DNA of 64,000 nucleotides, from contig CAYOBN010000017.1 of assembly GCA_964402175.1 (NCBI GenBank), forward strand, positions 1 to 64,000, read 5' to 3'. Numbering within the stretch: the stretch's first letter is position 1; each line of letters begins with the position of its first letter. Below the pieces are notes generated by a model. That model had not been told where the DNA came from. It ran no database searches and was given only the letters and a program-made list of their open reading frames with translations. The stretch comes from JAWKUK01 sp964402175. GTDB lineage: Bacteria > Planctomycetota > UBA1135 > GCA-002686595. Made by a program: the position numbers and the translations under genes. Positions 26,349 to 34,556 of the stretch are shown piece by piece.

Positions 26349-27356
26349 TCACTCGAACGTCACGGCGAGGCCGCGCGTCATGTTCGACGAGTTCTGCTCG
26401 CGGTGCAGGAACTGGAAGTTCCAGGTCTCACCGGGCATCGCCGAAGCGGTGCTGCCCATACCGACCGGGATCGCGGCGGCGTTGACCGGCATCTGCGCCA
26501 CACCCATCGGCGACACGGCGACTGCGTTCGAGTAGCGCGCGAAGTTGTTGCCGAGCAGCAGGTTGCCCTGCGAGCCACCCGGGTTCGCCGTAAAGCCCTG
26601 CTGGCGGCTGACCAGGAACACGCCGATCGTGTTCGGCGGGAGGTTCGAGGCGCGCAACGTCAGGTTGTTGAACTGGCGGTAGCTGGAGCCACGGCCCTCG
26701 AGCATGCCGACTTGACCCGAGCTGTTGAAGGTCGCCTGGCCGTAGGTCGTGCCGACGACACGCACCGACTCCGCGACGTTCAGGTCGTTGGCGTTCGGCT
26801 GGCCCGGGCGGGCCAGGTGGAAGCGGTCCATCTTGAAGCCGAACGAGCGGGCCGCGTACGAGATGCGGTGCGTGCCGGCGCTGAGCCAGAACGAAGCCTG
26901 CGGGAAGCCCGGGGCCTCGGTGCGGCTCTCCCACGTCCAGTTACCGACGTAGGGGAGGCTGGTGTAGTTGTTCGAGAAGACCTTGTCCCAGTGCCCGTTG
27001 TCCATCTTGACCCAGACATCGTTCTCTTCGGTCGGGTCCGGGTTCTCGTGGCGGTTGCGGATGTAGAGGATGTACGTCCCCGGGTTCGTGACATGGAAGT
27101 CGAACGAGAAGACGCCGGCGACGCCAGGCTGGGCGAAGAGGTTCGGCCCGGTCCAGACGCGGTAGTTCTGACCGGTGAAGCCGCCCGTCTGGGTGCTCTC
27201 GAGCCATCCAGCGTTCGGGGCGGACTCGAACTGGACCGCGACGAGTCCGTTCTGCTCGAGGTAGACACCGCCTTGGGCGGCAGCGACGGGAGCGGCGGCG
27301 AGCGCGAGGAGGCCGAGGGCGAGCAGGCGGCCAGCGACGTGTTGCTTGAGGCTCAT
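26349..27356 (-). CDS. Secreted carbohydrate-binding-like protein, paralogue of 19044-20057
   Basis: The 335-residue protein has a Sec signal (about residues 1-27, ending AAPVAAAQG). It then shows the same two-module layout as its paralogue: NPGTYILYIRNRHENPDP, ENDVWVKMDNG and FGFKMDRFHLARPG in the first half; NNLTLRASNLPPNTIGVFLV, ANPGGSQGNLLLG, PGETWNFQFLHRE and terminal RGLAVTFE in the second. Signal sequence and composition indicate export. It is encoded alone, between a long non-coding region upstream and a hairpin terminator downstream, so it has its own promoter. The probable role is binding surface glycan, inferred from the sandwich-like first half and from the glycosyltransferase genes next door. 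Confidence 0.82.
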   Translation of the reverse strand: MSLKQHVAGRLLALGLLALAAAPVAAAQGGVYLEQNGLVAVQFESAPNAGWLESTQTGGFTGQNYRVWTGPNLFAQPGVAGVFSFDFHVTNPGTYILYIRNRHENPDPTEENDVWVKMDNGHWDKVFSNNYTSLPYVGNWTWESRTEAPGFPQASFWLSAGTHRISYAARSFGFKMDRFHLARPGQPNANDLNVAESVRVVGTTYGQATFNSSGQVGMLEGRGSSYRQFNNLTLRASNLPPNTIGVFLVSRQQGFTANPGGSQGNLLLGNNFARYSNAVAVSPMGVAQMPVNAAAIPVGMGSTASAMPGETWNFQFLHREQNSSNMTRGLAVTFE

Positions 27357-27867
27357 GGTGTGCGTGGATGGAGGCGCGGGGGGGGCGCCGGGTCGGGAGA
27401 GAGAGAGGTGGGGCGCCGGGGCCCTGGGAGGGGCCGAAGCGGCGAGTCCGTCTACCTAGTTTGGCCCGATCCCGGGTGATCTAGCCCCGTTCGCAGGGCG
27501 CCGGTTCCGGGACCGCCCCAGGTGTTCCCCACCAGGGTACGTACAAGGTCGCAGAAGCCCTGCGTCAGTGCATGTCCACACGGTTTCCTCTGGAGAGGTT
27601 CCGGCGGCGAGCTCTCCGGGGCCCACCGGAACGCTCGTTCTAGGCCCCATAACGTACCCGCCGAGTCCAGCCTTGGCCCCCACCCGCGGGTCCTCGGGCT
27701 GGCACCCGGTCGAACGGTGCCAGGTTCGACTTGGCGCGCGCCCGCCCCCTCTCACTCGCCAGCACCCTCGCGCGCGCACGCCAAGTCGTACCTGATACCG
27801 TTCGACGCCCACTGCGGCAGCCCGATCCACACCGCCGCGCCAACGCGCCTGCCCCCCGATCCCCCGC
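27357..27867. other. Non-coding region of 511 bp rich in inverted repeats
   Basis: No convincing gene is present; the open frames here give low-complexity Arg/Pro sequence. Besides the large inverted repeat at 27709-27806, smaller pairs are visible: GGGTACGT (27535-27542) with ACGTACCC (27652-27659), and GTTCCGG (27598-27604) with CCGGAAC (27626-27632). The part next to 27356 must contain the promoter of the secreted-protein gene, but no clear -35/-10 pair can be picked out. Confidence 0.6.
27709..27806. repeat. REP-like element with 28-bp imperfect inverted repeats
   Basis: Arms 27709-27736 and 27779-27806 match as inverted repeats at 25 of 28 positions, and pairing continues inward through CGCGCGC/GCGCGCA. 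The core of one arm reads CCTGATACCGTTCGAC and of the other GTCGAACGGTGCCAGG. The layout of two inverted copies around a short spacer resembles a BIME, that is, paired REP elements of the kind moved by Y1 (RAYT) transposases. The resemblance of the core to known REPs is from memory. No transposase gene is seen in the window. Confidence 0.6.
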
Positions 27868-29436
27868 TCAGCGCTGCCGCTCGAACGTCGCCACGACCGG
27901 ACGATGGTCCGAGGCCAGCGCCTCCGGCACCACCACCGCTCGCGCTGGCTGCCACTGCTCCTTCGGGCCGGCGAACAGGAAGTCGATCTCCATCTCCGGC
28001 GTGTCCGAGGGCCACGTAAACCGCGCGTCGTCGGGTTTCTGCGCGCCGACGAACGACGCCTCGAACAACCCGAGGGTCCGCGAGCCTGGCCGATCGTTGA
28101 AGTCGCCGAGCAACACAAACGGCCGCTGCAACACCCCGAGCCGCGCAGCGACCTCGGAGGCTTGCGCGAACCGGAACCCGTCGTCGTCGACCCAGTCGAA
28201 GTGCACATTGACCACGGTCAGCACCTCACCGTCCGGCAACCGCACATCCACCGCAAGCGCGATGCGCGGCTCGTTTCCGACCGGCAGGGCGATGCTCTGC
28301 ACATCGACGATGGGATACCGCGACAAGAGCCCCATCCCGTAGTGCCCCCCATCGAGCCCCATGAACGCGCCGAACGCCGCGTGCATGTCGAGCTCCGCTC
28401 CGAGCGCCTCGGCCTGATTCACACGCCCGCTGCGACCGACGAGGTGATCGACCTCCTGGAGTCCGATCACATCTGCGTCGAGCGCGCGCAGTGCGCGCGC
28501 TGTGCGCTCGAGATCGACCTGACCGTCCATACCGCGACCATGGCGGATGTTGGCGGTCGCAGCCCGCACGCCCTTCGTCGGCGGCGCGCTCTGCCAACCG
28601 AGCTCTGCAAAGACCCCGGCGTGGTCCGACGGGAACCCCTCGGGGTGCACATCGAGGATGCGCGCCGCCACCGGCGTCAGCGCCCCGCCGCGCAGATGGA
28701 CAAAATCGATGCGGTCGGCCTCTTGGTCGGCGAAGCGCGGCGACCACGTGCGATCGGCGCTGCGCTGGACTCGCGGATGCAACGCGCGGTACACGTCGAG
28801 ATACTGCCCGGCGAGCGCGAGGCTCGTCGGCCACCGCACCACCGCACCGTGCTGGTCGCGCGCGAGCTCGGTGTAGTCGAGGTGCGACATCGCGTTGAAG
28901 TCCCCCATCAGGATGACCGGCACCCCGCGGTACGCCTCTGTGCCGAGCCGCGTGTCGATCGCCGCGTGGATCGCGCCGAGCTCGCGCGCCGAGGACGCAC
29001 ACGCTGCGAGCAAGGACTCTCCCTCGCGCCCCGCCCGCGTGCCCGGCGCCCAGATCTCATCGTCGTACGGCAACCAGACCGAATACACCGCCACCCGCCC
29101 CTGCGGTGCCTCGACGAGCGCACCGACACAATGGAACGGCGTGTGGACGGAGAGGTCCTCGGCGATCGGGTAGCGGCTCAGCAGCGACACGTTCGTGCCG
29201 CGTGCGTGCAGGTGCAGCCCGAGCGCCTCTGCGAGTCGCTCCCCCGATCCGTAGGTCTCCTGGAGCGCCACCACATCGGCGCCGCTCTCTCGGATCACGT
29301 CCGCGACCTTGCGCGGCCCGACCTCATCACCGTCTTCGCGGCCGCCGTGCCAGATGTTCCACGTCAGCACCTTCAGCGTCTCGGGCTCGGCTGAACTCTG
29401 CGCAGCGAGGCAAACGAGCGCCAGCCAAACACTCAC
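27868..29436 (-). CDS. Secreted protein with two tandem endonuclease/exonuclease/phosphatase domains
   Basis: The 522-residue protein starts with GTG at 29436, overlapping the stop of the vWA gene by 4 bases (GTGA); this places a normal signal peptide, VSVWLALVCLAAQSSA, at the very start. Two complete EEP (DNase I-like) domains follow. The first (about 20-280) has LTWNIWHGG, ALQETYG, LMGDFNAMSH and PSDHAG; the second (about 288-522) has TANIRHGRG, GLQEVDH, LLGDFNDRPGS and SDHRPV. Both therefore keep the Asn, Glu, Asp-x-Asn and Asp-His catalytic residues. EEP enzymes hydrolyse phosphodiesters or phosphomonoesters of nucleic acids, inositol lipids or sphingomyelin. The operon with a 5'-nucleotidase favours extracellular nucleic acid or nucleotide breakdown. 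Confidence 0.88.
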   Translation of the reverse strand: MSVWLALVCLAAQSSAEPETLKVLTWNIWHGGREDGDEVGPRKVADVIRESGADVVALQETYGSGERLAEALGLHLHARGTNVSLLSRYPIAEDLSVHTPFHCVGALVEAPQGRVAVYSVWLPYDDEIWAPGTRAGREGESLLAACASSARELGAIHAAIDTRLGTEAYRGVPVILMGDFNAMSHLDYTELARDQHGAVVRWPTSLALAGQYLDVYRALHPRVQRSADRTWSPRFADQEADRIDFVHLRGGALTPVAARILDVHPEGFPSDHAGVFAELGWQSAPPTKGVRAATANIRHGRGMDGQVDLERTARALRALDADVIGLQEVDHLVGRSGRVNQAEALGAELDMHAAFGAFMGLDGGHYGMGLLSRYPIVDVQSIALPVGNEPRIALAVDVRLPDGEVLTVVNVHFDWVDDDGFRFAQASEVAARLGVLQRPFVLLGDFNDRPGSRTLGLFEASFVGAQKPDDARFTWPSDTPEMEIDFLFAGPKEQWQPARAVVVPEALASDHRPVVATFERQR

Positions 29437-30971
29437 AGCGACACCTCCGTCAAACGTCCGCCGAAAGCCTCGGCGAACTTCGTCCACGACTTCGCCAGCG
29501 TCTTGCTGCCGCCGAAGAGCACCACGTCCACGGCGACACCGCTCAACCGATGTTCGCGTGCGTAGAGGAGCTGCATCAGCTCGACGTGCCAGCGCTCACC
29601 GCCCGACGGCGCACCATCGGAGAGCAACACGAGGGTGTCCACCTCCGGATCCTCGAGCGCCCGCATGAACGCGCCCCAGATATCCCCTTTGCCGCGGGTC
29701 GTGTTGCGCTCGAACGCCTTGAGCGCCTCGGCGATGTTCGCCGGCGTGGCATCGACGAGGCCGTTGGACCAAGGCCACGGTGTGTCATGGAACGGCAGCA
29801 CGTTGAACCGCGCTGTCGGTGGCAGGCCTTCGAGCGCCTTGCGCAGCTCGCGTTCGACACGCGCTTTGCGCGATTCGCCGTTGGCGACGGTCCACATCGA
29901 CCCCGACATGTCGATCACGAACGTCACCCGATCGGAGCGCACGGCGTGCCCGACGAACGTCGTCGTGCGCTCTTCCTCTGCAGCGCTCGAAGGAGCCTCT
30001 GCTGCATTCGCAGCTGTGAGCCGGTCCGGCCCGTCTGGCAGCGTATCGAGCCACGCTTGCCACGGGCGCGCATTCGCGCCATGCCGCAGCCCCGACACCG
30101 CGCGCAGCCCGTCGACGATGTCGGCGGCGATGCGCCGCCGTGCCTCCTGCGGTAGGTGTGCCGCGAGGCATTGCCAAGCGGCCTTGTCGCCCCGCTCGCG
30201 GAGCCGAGCGACCGCGCGAGCGCGCACACGCGGCTCGGGGTCGTCGAGGGCGGTGCGCAGTCGCTCCATGGCGGCCTCCGGCGCGGCGCGCAGCGTCGCA
30301 TCCAGCGCCGCCACAGCGACCACGGAATCGTCTTTCGCTTTCACCGCCGCGGCGGCCTTGCGTGCGGCCCCAGCGTCGAGCTCCGCAAGCGTGACGAGCG
30401 CCGCAGCGCGTGTCGCAGCGTCTCCGCGGTCGGCGAGGCGTGTGACGGTTTTGACGAGCGCGTCGCGCTCCCCCGTCAAACGCCCCGCGGCCGCAGCGAG
30501 CCCCAGCGACTCGACAGCGGTCCGCAGCGCGCGCGGGTCGCGCTCCTTGAGCAACGCGTTCCAACGCTCGGCCTCGAACTGCACCGCCATCCGACCGAGC
30601 GCCTCGAAGGCGCGCAAGCGCACCAGGGCGCTCCGGTTGCCCTGTACCTGCCGCGCAAACGCGAGCTCCGCCGAGCGCTCCTCCTGAATCGCACCGAGCG
30701 CGAGCTGCGCTTCATCCGCCACCATCGGCTCGCTGTCTTCGAGGCCGCGGGTGAACAGCACGGCGTACGCCTGGAACGAGCCGATCGCGGCGAGCGCCTG
30801 CACGGCTCTGCGCCGGTCGCGGGGCTCGCGTGCGTCGAGGCCCTTCACCGCCTCGCCGAGCGATTGCCCCGCGTCCTGAGTCACCGGCGGCGACGCCGAC
30901 CGCCCGCCTGCGTGGACCGCAGACGACGTCACCGCCAGACACAGCGCGCCGAAGACGAGGCCCGCCCTCAT
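29433..30971 (-). CDS. HEAT-repeat protein with C-terminal von Willebrand A domain
   Basis: The 512-residue protein has a signal peptide (about 1-22, AVTSSAVHAGG), then about ten helical HEAT-like repeats to residue 310, rich in patterns such as RLRAFEALGRM and PEPRVRARAVARLRE. A vWA domain begins at about 345, with an intact metal-ion (MIDAS) motif DMSGSM and LLSDGAPSGGE. HEAT and vWA domains are protein-interaction modules, so it likely scaffolds a periplasmic complex. The ATG overlaps the 5'-nucleotidase stop (ATGA), and its own stop overlaps the tandem-EEP start, so the three products are translationally coupled and may act together. Confidence 0.85.
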   Translation of the reverse strand: MRAGLVFGALCLAVTSSAVHAGGRSASPPVTQDAGQSLGEAVKGLDAREPRDRRRAVQALAAIGSFQAYAVLFTRGLEDSEPMVADEAQLALGAIQEERSAELAFARQVQGNRSALVRLRAFEALGRMAVQFEAERWNALLKERDPRALRTAVESLGLAAAAGRLTGERDALVKTVTRLADRGDAATRAAALVTLAELDAGAARKAAAAVKAKDDSVVAVAALDATLRAAPEAAMERLRTALDDPEPRVRARAVARLRERGDKAAWQCLAAHLPQEARRRIAADIVDGLRAVSGLRHGANARPWQAWLDTLPDGPDRLTAANAAEAPSSAAEEERTTTFVGHAVRSDRVTFVIDMSGSMWTVANGESRKARVERELRKALEGLPPTARFNVLPFHDTPWPWSNGLVDATPANIAEALKAFERNTTRGKGDIWGAFMRALEDPEVDTLVLLSDGAPSGGERWHVELMQLLYAREHRLSGVAVDVVLFGGSKTLAKSWTKFAEAFGGRLTEVSL

Positions 30972-32512
30972 CGCCGCACCTCGTAGCGCTGGTCCGTCTG
31001 GGGCGTCAGAGTCCCGCCAGCGAACGCGTATTCGAGCATGTCGCGCAGCACCACGAAGTCGAGCTCCCGCGGCGCGGCTGCCGCGAGCTCCTTGAGTCCG
31101 TCGTTGCCTTCGGCGAGGAAGCTGTTCGTCGTGACTTTGTAGCGCCGCGCTGGATCACAAGGCTCCGCGCCGACGCGCAGCTCGACAAACCGCGCTTTGC
31201 CCGCTTCCATCCGCACGACCACGACGAGCCCGCTGAACTCCAGGGCGCGCGCGTCCTCGTCCTCGACCGAGCGCCGGAAGATCTCGATCAGCGTCGCGCC
31301 ATCGAGCTCGAGCGTGACGAGGTGGTTGCCGAACGGCAGGATGCTGAAGAGGTCGCGCCGCGTGACCGGCCCCGCAGGCAGCGTATTGCGGATGCCCCCG
31401 CGGTTGTGCAGCGCGATCGGCGCGCCGCTGCGGGCGCGCATCAGGTCCGTGATGAAGTTGCCTGCGCTCGTGTTGACGAGCGGCCGGCGCGATTGTTCGA
31501 GCGGACCGCCGAGGACACCGACCACTTGGTCCATCGACTCCGCCGCGCGCTTCGCGAGCGCGGCGCAGCGCTCGTCGACGAGCGTGTTGCGATCCTCCGC
31601 ACCCGGCTCGTCATAGAGGTCCATGAGGCGCGCCGACTTGCGGACGACCCGCCCCTCTGCATCGAACCAGAGATCGACGCGACCGAGGGCGCTCGCTTTG
31701 TCGCCCGCTTGCACGACGAGCGTCGAGCCTTCGTCGACTCCCTGGCGCAGGTACGTGTGGGAGTGCCCGCCGACGACGAGGTCGAGCCACGGGTGCGCGA
31801 TCGCGAGCGCGCGTTCGTGCTCGACGCCGAGGTGGCACACGGGCAGGATCCAATCGACGCTGTCACCGAGCTCGGACTTCACACGCGCGAGCGCCTCTGC
31901 GGGCGGCTCGAACACGAGCGCGCGTGTACTGGCATGGGTGATGTCGGGTGTCACGGGCGTCAAGAGCCCCACGAGCGCGATGCGCAGCCCGAGCCGCTCG
32001 ACGACTACGGAATCGCGCGTGCCGGGGATGCGCTGGCCCTCGGCATCGCGCACGTTCGCGAGCAACGCGCGCTCGCCCATCACCGGCAGGAGCTCGCGCA
32101 GGACGTCGACGCCATGGTCGAACTCGTGGTTCCCGACGACGAGCGCGTCGTGGCCCGCGAGCGCGAGCGCTTCCAGGAAGCCGCGTCCGCGCTCCAAGTG
32201 CCCCTCGGGTGTGCCCTGGAACCAGTCGCCGCCGTCGACGAACAGCACCGCCGCACCGGACGCCTCGGCTTCACGCCGCTCGCGCAGGACGGTCGCGGCG
32301 AGCCGCGGCAACCCGCCGGAGTCGGGCAGCGGATCGACGTCCTTCAGCCACGTCGCCGGCCGTGGCAAGACCTGGCCATGGATGTCGTTGGTGTGGAACA
32401 CCACGAGGTGGCGCAGCTCCCCTTGCTGCCCGAGGGCCGCGGCGGTCAGGGACCCCGCGAGAGACAGAGACAGGGACAGGAACACAAACACGAGAGCGAT
32501 CCGTCGGCGCAT
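30968..32512 (-). CDS. 5'-nucleotidase/UshA-like metallophosphatase
   Basis: The 514-residue protein starts at ATG 32512 (MRRRIALVFVFLSLSLS), giving a clear Sec signal; a longer frame to GTG 32575 is unlikely. The calcineurin-like N-terminal domain has HTNDIHG, DGGDWFQGTPEG, VVGNHEFDHG and VVGGHSHT. The C-terminal 5'-nucleotidase domain has the substrate motif NRGGIRNTLP and FGNHLVTLEL. These enzymes dephosphorylate nucleotides and related phosphoesters in the periplasm using two divalent metals. It heads a three-gene operon with a HEAT/vWA protein and a double-EEP protein. The exact substrate (nucleotide, UDP-sugar or cyclic nucleotide) cannot be read. Confidence 0.92.
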   Translation of the reverse strand: MRRRIALVFVFLSLSLSLAGSLTAAALGQQGELRHLVVFHTNDIHGQVLPRPATWLKDVDPLPDSGGLPRLAATVLRERREAEASGAAVLFVDGGDWFQGTPEGHLERGRGFLEALALAGHDALVVGNHEFDHGVDVLRELLPVMGERALLANVRDAEGQRIPGTRDSVVVERLGLRIALVGLLTPVTPDITHASTRALVFEPPAEALARVKSELGDSVDWILPVCHLGVEHERALAIAHPWLDLVVGGHSHTYLRQGVDEGSTLVVQAGDKASALGRVDLWFDAEGRVVRKSARLMDLYDEPGAEDRNTLVDERCAALAKRAAESMDQVVGVLGGPLEQSRRPLVNTSAGNFITDLMRARSGAPIALHNRGGIRNTLPAGPVTRRDLFSILPFGNHLVTLELDGATLIEIFRRSVEDEDARALEFSGLVVVVRMEAGKARFVELRVGAEPCDPARRYKVTTNSFLAEGNDGLKELAAAAPRELDFVVLRDMLEYAFAGGTLTPQTDQRYEVRR

Positions 32513-32714
32513 ACGCGTCGCATTGTAGGACAGCAGCGCGCTCCCCCGTGCGAAGCGTGCGTCAAGCTCGGACACCGCGGCGACCGGACCCGCTTCGGGT
32601 CAAGTGGAGCGGCGCGGGGGCCCGAAGCCGAGGGTGGAGCTCTGGCCGCGACCGTGCTTCCGGACCACAAGGGTCCGGCGGAGGCGGCCCTGTCCCCGTC
32701 CGAATCACCCCCAC

Positions 32715-34439
32715 ATGCGCCGCACCTCCTCCGCTCGCACGCTCTCACTCCTCGCCGCCGGGTGCGCGGCCCTTGTCAGTTGCGGTGGGGAGACCGCAGA
32801 AGTGGCTCAGACGCCGGCCGTAACCAAAGCCAGCACCGTCGTGCCGCCGCCCAAGCCGAAGACCGAGGTCGCCGCGCCCACGATGCCCGTGCGGCCAGCG
32901 TTCGAACCGCTGCAGCTCGTGCCGAGCGACACCGTAGCGGTTGTCCGGATCGCCTCGATGGAGGCGCTCGAGGACACGATCCTGAAGGTCAGCGCCATCG
33001 CCGAGCGCACGGGCCAACCGGTGCAGCTCCGCGAAGACCTGATGGCGCTCGCTGCGCTCGCGGGTGTGGATTGGCAGAAGGTCCGAAAGAGCGAGCCGCT
33101 CATCTTCGCGGCGCGCTGGCCCAAGGCCGCGACCGAGCCGACGATCGTCGCGTACGCACCCCTTCCAGGCGCCATCAACGAGCCAGGTCAAGTGGCGCGC
33201 CAGACGGCGATGGACGGTGGCTATGTCGCGCTGACCCTCGACAACAGCCCCGCGCCGAACGCCGCGCCGCCGGCTTGGTGCGAGAGTATGGCCGCCGAGG
33301 CCAGCTCGGAGCTCGTCCGCGCGCACGTCGACGTGCGCAGCCTGATGCGGCGCTTCGGCCCATCGCTGCCGGTCTGGCTCGGATCACTCACACCGAGCGA
33401 AGGGCTCACGCCAGAGCAGAAAGAGGAGTTTGCGCTGCGAGACGCCGCGCTCATGGAGGCTCTGAAGACGTGCCTCGCCCTCGATGTCGCGGTGAATGTC
33501 GACAGCGGCAAGCTCGCCTTGCGCAGCGAGATCCAACTGGAAGAGGGCCCGATCGCGGCTCAAGCCTCAGAGCGCGGCAACAACCTCAACGCCCTCGTGC
33601 GGCACCTCTCGGCCGATACGCCGCTGGTCGGCGCGATCGCGTTCGACACCGCACATCAAGCGATCGATCAAGGAGTCATCGGCGGCGCGATGGAGTGGAT
33701 GGCGCCGCTCCAGGCGGTCGTCGATGCCGTCGAAGGAGCGCTCCCTGAGTTCCTCGGGAGCTTCGAGCCTGGCGCTGTCACGCTGATCGATCCGACGCCA
33801 GGTGCGATGCACTTGGCGATCGTGCTGCAAGCGCGCGATACATCGATCGCTGGCACTGCGCTGGGGCGACTGCTCGGCTCGATCGACTTCGAGACGGTCG
33901 GGCTCGATCTGTCACTGCCTGTGCGCTCGCGCCTCGGGAACGCGGTGGTCGAGGACTTCACGATCCGCCTGGACGGGCGCAGGCTGGACTTCGACGCACG
34001 CTCGCAGATGCGAGAGCTCTTCGAGGCGTTCCTCGGCGGGCCACACATCCACCTCTACATGGCGACCTCGGGGCGCGAGATGATGCTCGTCCTGGGCGGC
34101 GCGAATTCTGGGACCGAAGCGCGCCTGCGCGCGTTCACGGCTCCGAAAGGCGCGCCGCCGGAGCTGCAGGCCGCGGTCGAGGCGCTCGGGAACGCGAACC
34201 CGGGTCAGGTCTGGCGCGTCGATGCCGCGCGCCTCGTGACCCTCGGAGCCGAGTTCGCGGCCGCTGCGGTCGGGGGCTCGCCCGCCGCCGCCCGCCGCGA
34301 CGCGCTGCGCGCCGCGCCATCGCTCGGCAGCGTCCCCGTGCTCCTCTGGGGTGGGGTGCGCACGGATCGTGCGTTCGGGGGCTGCGAGGTGAACCTCGAC
34401 GACCTCGAGCGGGCGTTCCGGGTGCTGGGCACTCGCTGA
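32715..34439 (+). CDS. Lipoprotein of unknown function
   Basis: The 574-residue product starts at ATG 32715 (MRRTSSARTLSLLAAGC) and has a canonical lipobox LVSC at residues 20-23. A Pro/Lys linker follows, then a large domain of alternating strands and helices (LVPSDTVAVVRIASMEALED; IIGGAMEW-like segments further on) that resembles DUF3352-type bacterial proteins in style, without a firm motif. It is similar in general plan to the membrane-anchored protein at 56449-58551 (both open with a VP-S-D/V segment followed by a helical Leu-rich stretch). Function unknown. It is divergent from the nucleotidase operon and followed by a hairpin terminator, so it appears monocistronic. Confidence 0.75.
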   Translation: MRRTSSARTLSLLAAGCAALVSCGGETAEVAQTPAVTKASTVVPPPKPKTEVAAPTMPVRPAFEPLQLVPSDTVAVVRIASMEALEDTILKVSAIAERTGQPVQLREDLMALAALAGVDWQKVRKSEPLIFAARWPKAATEPTIVAYAPLPGAINEPGQVARQTAMDGGYVALTLDNSPAPNAAPPAWCESMAAEASSELVRAHVDVRSLMRRFGPSLPVWLGSLTPSEGLTPEQKEEFALRDAALMEALKTCLALDVAVNVDSGKLALRSEIQLEEGPIAAQASERGNNLNALVRHLSADTPLVGAIAFDTAHQAIDQGVIGGAMEWMAPLQAVVDAVEGALPEFLGSFEPGAVTLIDPTPGAMHLAIVLQARDTSIAGTALGRLLGSIDFETVGLDLSLPVRSRLGNAVVEDFTIRLDGRRLDFDARSQMRELFEAFLGGPHIHLYMATSGREMMLVLGGANSGTEARLRAFTAPKGAPPELQAAVEALGNANPGQVWRVDAARLVTLGAEFAAAAVGGSPAAARRDALRAAPSLGSVPVLLWGGVRTDRAFGGCEVNLDDLERAFRVLGTR

Positions 34440-34460
34440 GGGCCCGGCCGCGCCGCGCTC

Positions 34461-34482
34461 AGGGGGCCAGGACGGGCCCCCT
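34461..34482 (+). terminator. Intrinsic terminator candidate after lipoprotein gene
   Basis: An 8-bp perfect stem (34461-34468 with 34475-34482, AGGGGGCC/GGCCCCCT) with a 6-base loop lies 22 bases after the stop and is followed by GATTTCTG, a short T-rich stretch. Confidence 0.6.
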
Positions 34483-34556
34483 ACGCGATTTCTGCCCGGA
34501 TTCCCCAAGGTCCCGCGCCGCTGTCCGTGGAGGATGCGAGCCCCCGAGGCCCGCCC

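Noticed and set aside
27456..28208. 250-residue minus-strand open frame across the non-coding region
   Set aside because: Arg/Gly/Ser-rich with no family features and it runs through the inverted repeats and into the EEP gene in another frame.
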